Source: Woeseia sp. (GTDB taxonomy: Bacteria > Pseudomonadota > Gammaproteobacteria > Steroidobacterales > Woeseiaceae). From it: DNA of 6,949 nt. A program made the translations under genes and the position numbers. The notes under the pieces are model-generated. The model was not told the DNA's origin. It ran no database searches and worked only from the letters and a program-made list of their open reading frames with translations. The stretch is taken from NCBI GenBank assembly GCA_018701055.1, contig JABIUH010000005.1:1-6949 (forward strand). Reading direction: 5' to 3'. Each line of letters begins with the position of its first letter. Position 1 is the first letter of the stretch. This document shows positions 5,143 to 6,949 of this stretch, piece after piece.

Positions 5143-6459
5143 AGCGCCGGCGAACCTTCGCCAAATCGGGCCACCACGAGGGAAACGCTCCGCCCGATCG
5201 TTAGTAGTTGGCTTTTGACTGTCGCTGGCGGTCGCCGTCACCACCGGGCAGCTGCCATTCTCAAGCAGGTAAAGTGCCGCTTCGAGGTTCGGATCGGTCT
5301 CGGCTCCAACCGGAATCAACAAGTCGTCTTGCACGGCGCAGTCGGCTGGCAATCCGTCAAAATAGCCACCTTCGTCGTTAGCATTGCGTGTCTCGAATGA
5401 AGTCGCGCGAAGAATTTTGTCGCAAAACTGCAGACCGAGCTGCCCTACTGGTTTGCCAAAGGTCGTGCCGCCTACAACAGACATATCCAGATACGGGAAC
5501 ATGCTGTTGGTAATGAGTTCGCTCGCAGAGGCTGTTCGATCCGTCGCAATAACAATCAGACGCGACAGATTGACTGAATTTGTCGGCGCCTGAAAAAGTG
5601 CACTTCGATTGGAAACTGCATTGTTGGCGTTAAAAAGCGTGCGCGAAAAAACCTGGCCATCATTCGCAATACCACCAAGAAAATCTCCCAACAGCTCTGT
5701 CGTATCGACCAGCCCACCCCCGTTGTAGCGCAAATCTAGAATTACGTCCGTGACGCCGGCATTTGCGAATGCCTCAAAGATTGAAATGAACGGAGCATTT
5801 GCAGTGCTGATGAAGGTCACCAGTTCGAGATACCCCACTGTAGTCCCGCCAGGCAAATTAATGATGCGCCATTGCGGCAGCGGGTCAATCGTTACAAGAC
5901 CCTCATCGACGGTCACGACAAACTCACTGGTATCTGGTCGGCGAATGGTGAATTCGAGAGATGTCATGGCAAATAATTCACCAACTCCCTCGTTGGCCTC
6001 AATGTCTGCAATCGTCCTACCATTCAGCATGACAATCTGCTGGCCACGTGCGAAACCCGCGACTGCAGCAGAACTGGATGCGAAGACACTGACGAAACGC
6101 AAATCATCAGGCGCAGCGAAGGTCGTACTAAATCCAAACCCCTCATATTGGCCTGCGGAAAAAAACTGCGCGTCAGCAGCAAGCGAATCGATGTAACTAA
6201 AGTTATCCAATGGCTGAACAGAAATCAGGCCAGCAAGGAGTTCTTCGGGAGTCGCGTATGCGCCAATATCGACGTTAGCCGGAAGCAAATCGTTCCAGAA
6301 ATACACATCACGCATCGTATCGAGCACGTATTGTTTTTGTCCGTCTATAGAACAGGCATCTGTCCCGACCGCAGGGGGCGCTGGGGCTGAACTTCCTGAA
6401 CCGCCGCAACCGGCAACTACAATGAATGAGAATACGGCTAAATGAGAGAGCTTGATCAC
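5137..6459 (-). CDS. S41-family serine protease, probable lipoprotein
   Basis: The 440-residue product resembles C-terminal-processing (tail-specific) peptidases of family S41. It starts with a lipoprotein signal ending in the lipobox VAGC (residues 15-18), so the mature protein should be lipid-anchored at Cys18 and act in the periplasm or at the outer membrane; the Gly-Ser-Ala-Pro-rich stretch after it is a flexible linker. An N-terminal segment with DACSIDGQKQYVLDTMRDVY (34-53) follows, then a degenerate PDZ region (about 106-185) and the protease core. The core has DLRYNGGG (242-249), TASASE (309-314) with predicted nucleophile Ser311, and GKPVGQ (335-340) with predicted general base Lys336; the 25-residue Ser-Lys spacing equals that of known family dyads. 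Cys346, Cys374, Cys404 and Cys36 could form disulfides. The basic tail (about 421-440) is extra. The start is a GTG, the only possible start before an upstream stop, with GAGG four bases ahead. Substrate unknown. Confidence 0.92.
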   Translation of the reverse strand: MIKLSHLAVFSFIVVAGCGGSGSSAPAPPAVGTDACSIDGQKQYVLDTMRDVYFWNDLLPANVDIGAYATPEELLAGLISVQPLDNFSYIDSLAADAQFFSAGQYEGFGFSTTFAAPDDLRFVSVFASSSAAVAGFARGQQIVMLNGRTIADIEANEGVGELFAMTSLEFTIRRPDTSEFVVTVDEGLVTIDPLPQWRIINLPGGTTVGYLELVTFISTANAPFISIFEAFANAGVTDVILDLRYNGGGLVDTTELLGDFLGGIANDGQVFSRTLFNANNAVSNRSALFQAPTNSVNLSRLIVIATDRTASASELITNSMFPYLDMSVVGGTTFGKPVGQLGLQFCDKILRATSFETRNANDEGGYFDGLPADCAVQDDLLIPVGAETDPNLEAALYLLENGSCPVVTATASDSQKPTTNDRAERFPRGGPIWRRFAGAW

Positions 6460-6463
6460 CGCA

Positions 6464-6467
6464 CCTC
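6464..6467 (-). promoter_or_regulatory. Ribosome-binding site supporting the GTG start of the S41 gene
   Basis: On the minus strand GAGG lies four bases before the GTG at 6459. The spacing is tight, but an in-frame stop lies 37-39 bases upstream with no ATG between, and the next in-frame Met (residue 49) would remove the lipoprotein signal. Confidence 0.45.
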
Positions 6468-6658
6468 GCTTGCCAAGAAAATGGCCGCTGAAGATCTATT
6501 ATTCATGCTTATCGAAAGAAAACACGTGACAGGTCGCTGGTTTTGAGAAAATCAGGGGTCTGCGCGGTAGAAATACCCGTCGCGAGAATGTGCCGACGCG
6601 CGGACAGTTTTGCGATATTTTGAGGCGCATAGCGGGCCTTAGCCACGAAAAAGATCGG

Positions 6659-6681
6659 AAAAATACACCACTGCGGTGCAT
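6659..6681 (-). terminator. Intrinsic terminator downstream of folK
   Basis: Read on the minus strand, ATGCACC-GCAGT-GGTGTAT forms a seven-pair stem (one G-U pair) with a five-base loop, followed at once by four more T residues (complement of 6659-6662). It begins 47 bases after the folK stop codon, in the right orientation to end a folK transcript. No matching T-run exists for plus-strand transcription. It separates folK from the S41 gene, which therefore probably has its own promoter in the remaining 199 bases before 6459. Confidence 0.55.
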
Positions 6682-6728
6682 TCTCAGCAGGAATACTTTC
6701 TTCCGCACAGACCCCGATCGGAGCGACT

Positions 6729-6949
6729 TTACAAAATAAGCGCGTCCCTGTTGAGAGGATGGGCGCTTTTGTCTAACTCGTCCCAGTGCGACTGAAGCGA
6801 TTTACCGGTTTGCGGATGCACATAGTCAGGCGCTATCTCGACCAGCGGACCAAGCACAAATGCATAGGCGAGCACATCGTCTCTCGGCAAGCGCACCGGT
6901 GGCTCATGACGAATCAAATCATCGTAAAGCAGCAAATCGATATCCAATG
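6729..6949 (-). CDS. folK: 2-amino-4-hydroxy-6-hydroxymethyldihydropteridine pyrophosphokinase, C-terminal part
   Basis: Only the last 73 codons or so are in view; the gene continues beyond the right edge. HPPK transfers pyrophosphate from ATP to 6-hydroxymethyl-7,8-dihydropterin, the step before dihydropteroate synthase in folate synthesis, and acts in the cytoplasm. The visible part opens with LDIDLLLYDD, the conserved (L)D-x-D motif whose two Asp residues bind the two magnesium ions, and continues with AYAFVLGPLVEIAPDYVHP, the typical HPPK C-terminal block. A TTG at 6947 can look like a start but encodes the conserved Leu of this motif, so the open frame must extend upstream. The product ends about 45 residues after the APDYVHP block begins to fade, within the normal range for the family. 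Nothing in the visible part is damaged. A terminator lies 47 bases downstream. Confidence 0.9.
   Translation of the reverse strand, partial: LDIDLLLYDDLIRHEPPVRLPRDDVLAYAFVLGPLVEIAPDYVHPQTGKSLQSHWDELDKSAHPLNRDALIL

Noticed and set aside
6498..6503. Minus-strand AATAAT as a -10 box for the S41 gene
   Set aside because: It differs from consensus at one base and is sensibly placed, but no recognisable -35 lies 16-18 bases upstream. The nearby CACGTG (6523-6528) is just a six-base palindrome.
6499..6708. 69-residue minus-strand ORF between folK and the S41 gene
   Set aside because: It starts at GTG with no clear ribosome-binding site, contains the folK terminator hairpin within its first codons, has a basic, low-quality composition and matches nothing I recognise.
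6729..6947. A complete 72-residue gene starting at the TTG at 6947
   Set aside because: That codon is the conserved Leu of the HPPK LDxD motif; the frame is the tail of folK cut by the window edge.
1..6949. A defence, toxin-antitoxin, secretion or mobile system
   Set aside because: All long genes are housekeeping or envelope proteins. No integrase, transposase, terminal inverted repeats, phage gene, repeat-spacer array or toxin-like small gene pair is visible.

Overview
The window looks like ordinary chromosomal DNA from a gammaproteobacterium. The best clues are a long, E. coli-type CCA-adding enzyme with a C-terminal HD domain, a PTR1/FolM-type pteridine reductase, UppP and FolK, all close to gammaproteobacterial relatives as I remember them. 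Base composition is moderate, near half G+C by eye. I cannot assign a genus. No tRNA, rRNA, CRISPR array, insertion sequence or phage gene is visible.

Layout from left to right. Bases 1-59 may hold the start of a divergent minus-strand gene. cca (213-1448, plus) follows. It converges, with a 19-base overlap, on a minus-strand unit read from 4260 down to 1430: a MidA/NDUFAF7-type methyltransferase, then 19 bases, then uppP, then an uncharacterised exported beta-rich protein whose start overlaps the end of uppP by 14 bases. Bases 4261-4361 are a divergent control region between the methyltransferase and a plus-strand pteridine reductase (4362-5120). That region holds an imperfect 11-base direct repeat spaced 30 bases start to start. 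The pteridine reductase converges on a minus-strand S41 protease lipoprotein (5137-6459). After 269 non-coding bases, which include a good intrinsic terminator, comes the C-terminal end of folK (minus, 6729 to the window edge).

Functionally the region mixes housekeeping jobs: tRNA 3'-end synthesis and repair (Cca), recycling of the undecaprenyl carrier for cell-wall synthesis (UppP), reduced-pterin/folate metabolism (pteridine reductase, FolK), a likely protein-arginine methyltransferase linked in eukaryotes to respiratory complex I (MidA), and two envelope proteins of unknown detailed role (the beta-rich exported protein and the S41 lipoprotein). The pterin genes are neighbours but not in one operon, because the S41 gene lies between them and the strands differ.

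I found no convincing undescribed multi-gene system. The items most worth a second look are the unknown exported protein apparently translationally coupled to uppP, the direct repeat in the divergent promoter region, a CRP-like palindrome inside uppP, and the S41 lipoprotein sitting between two pterin genes.
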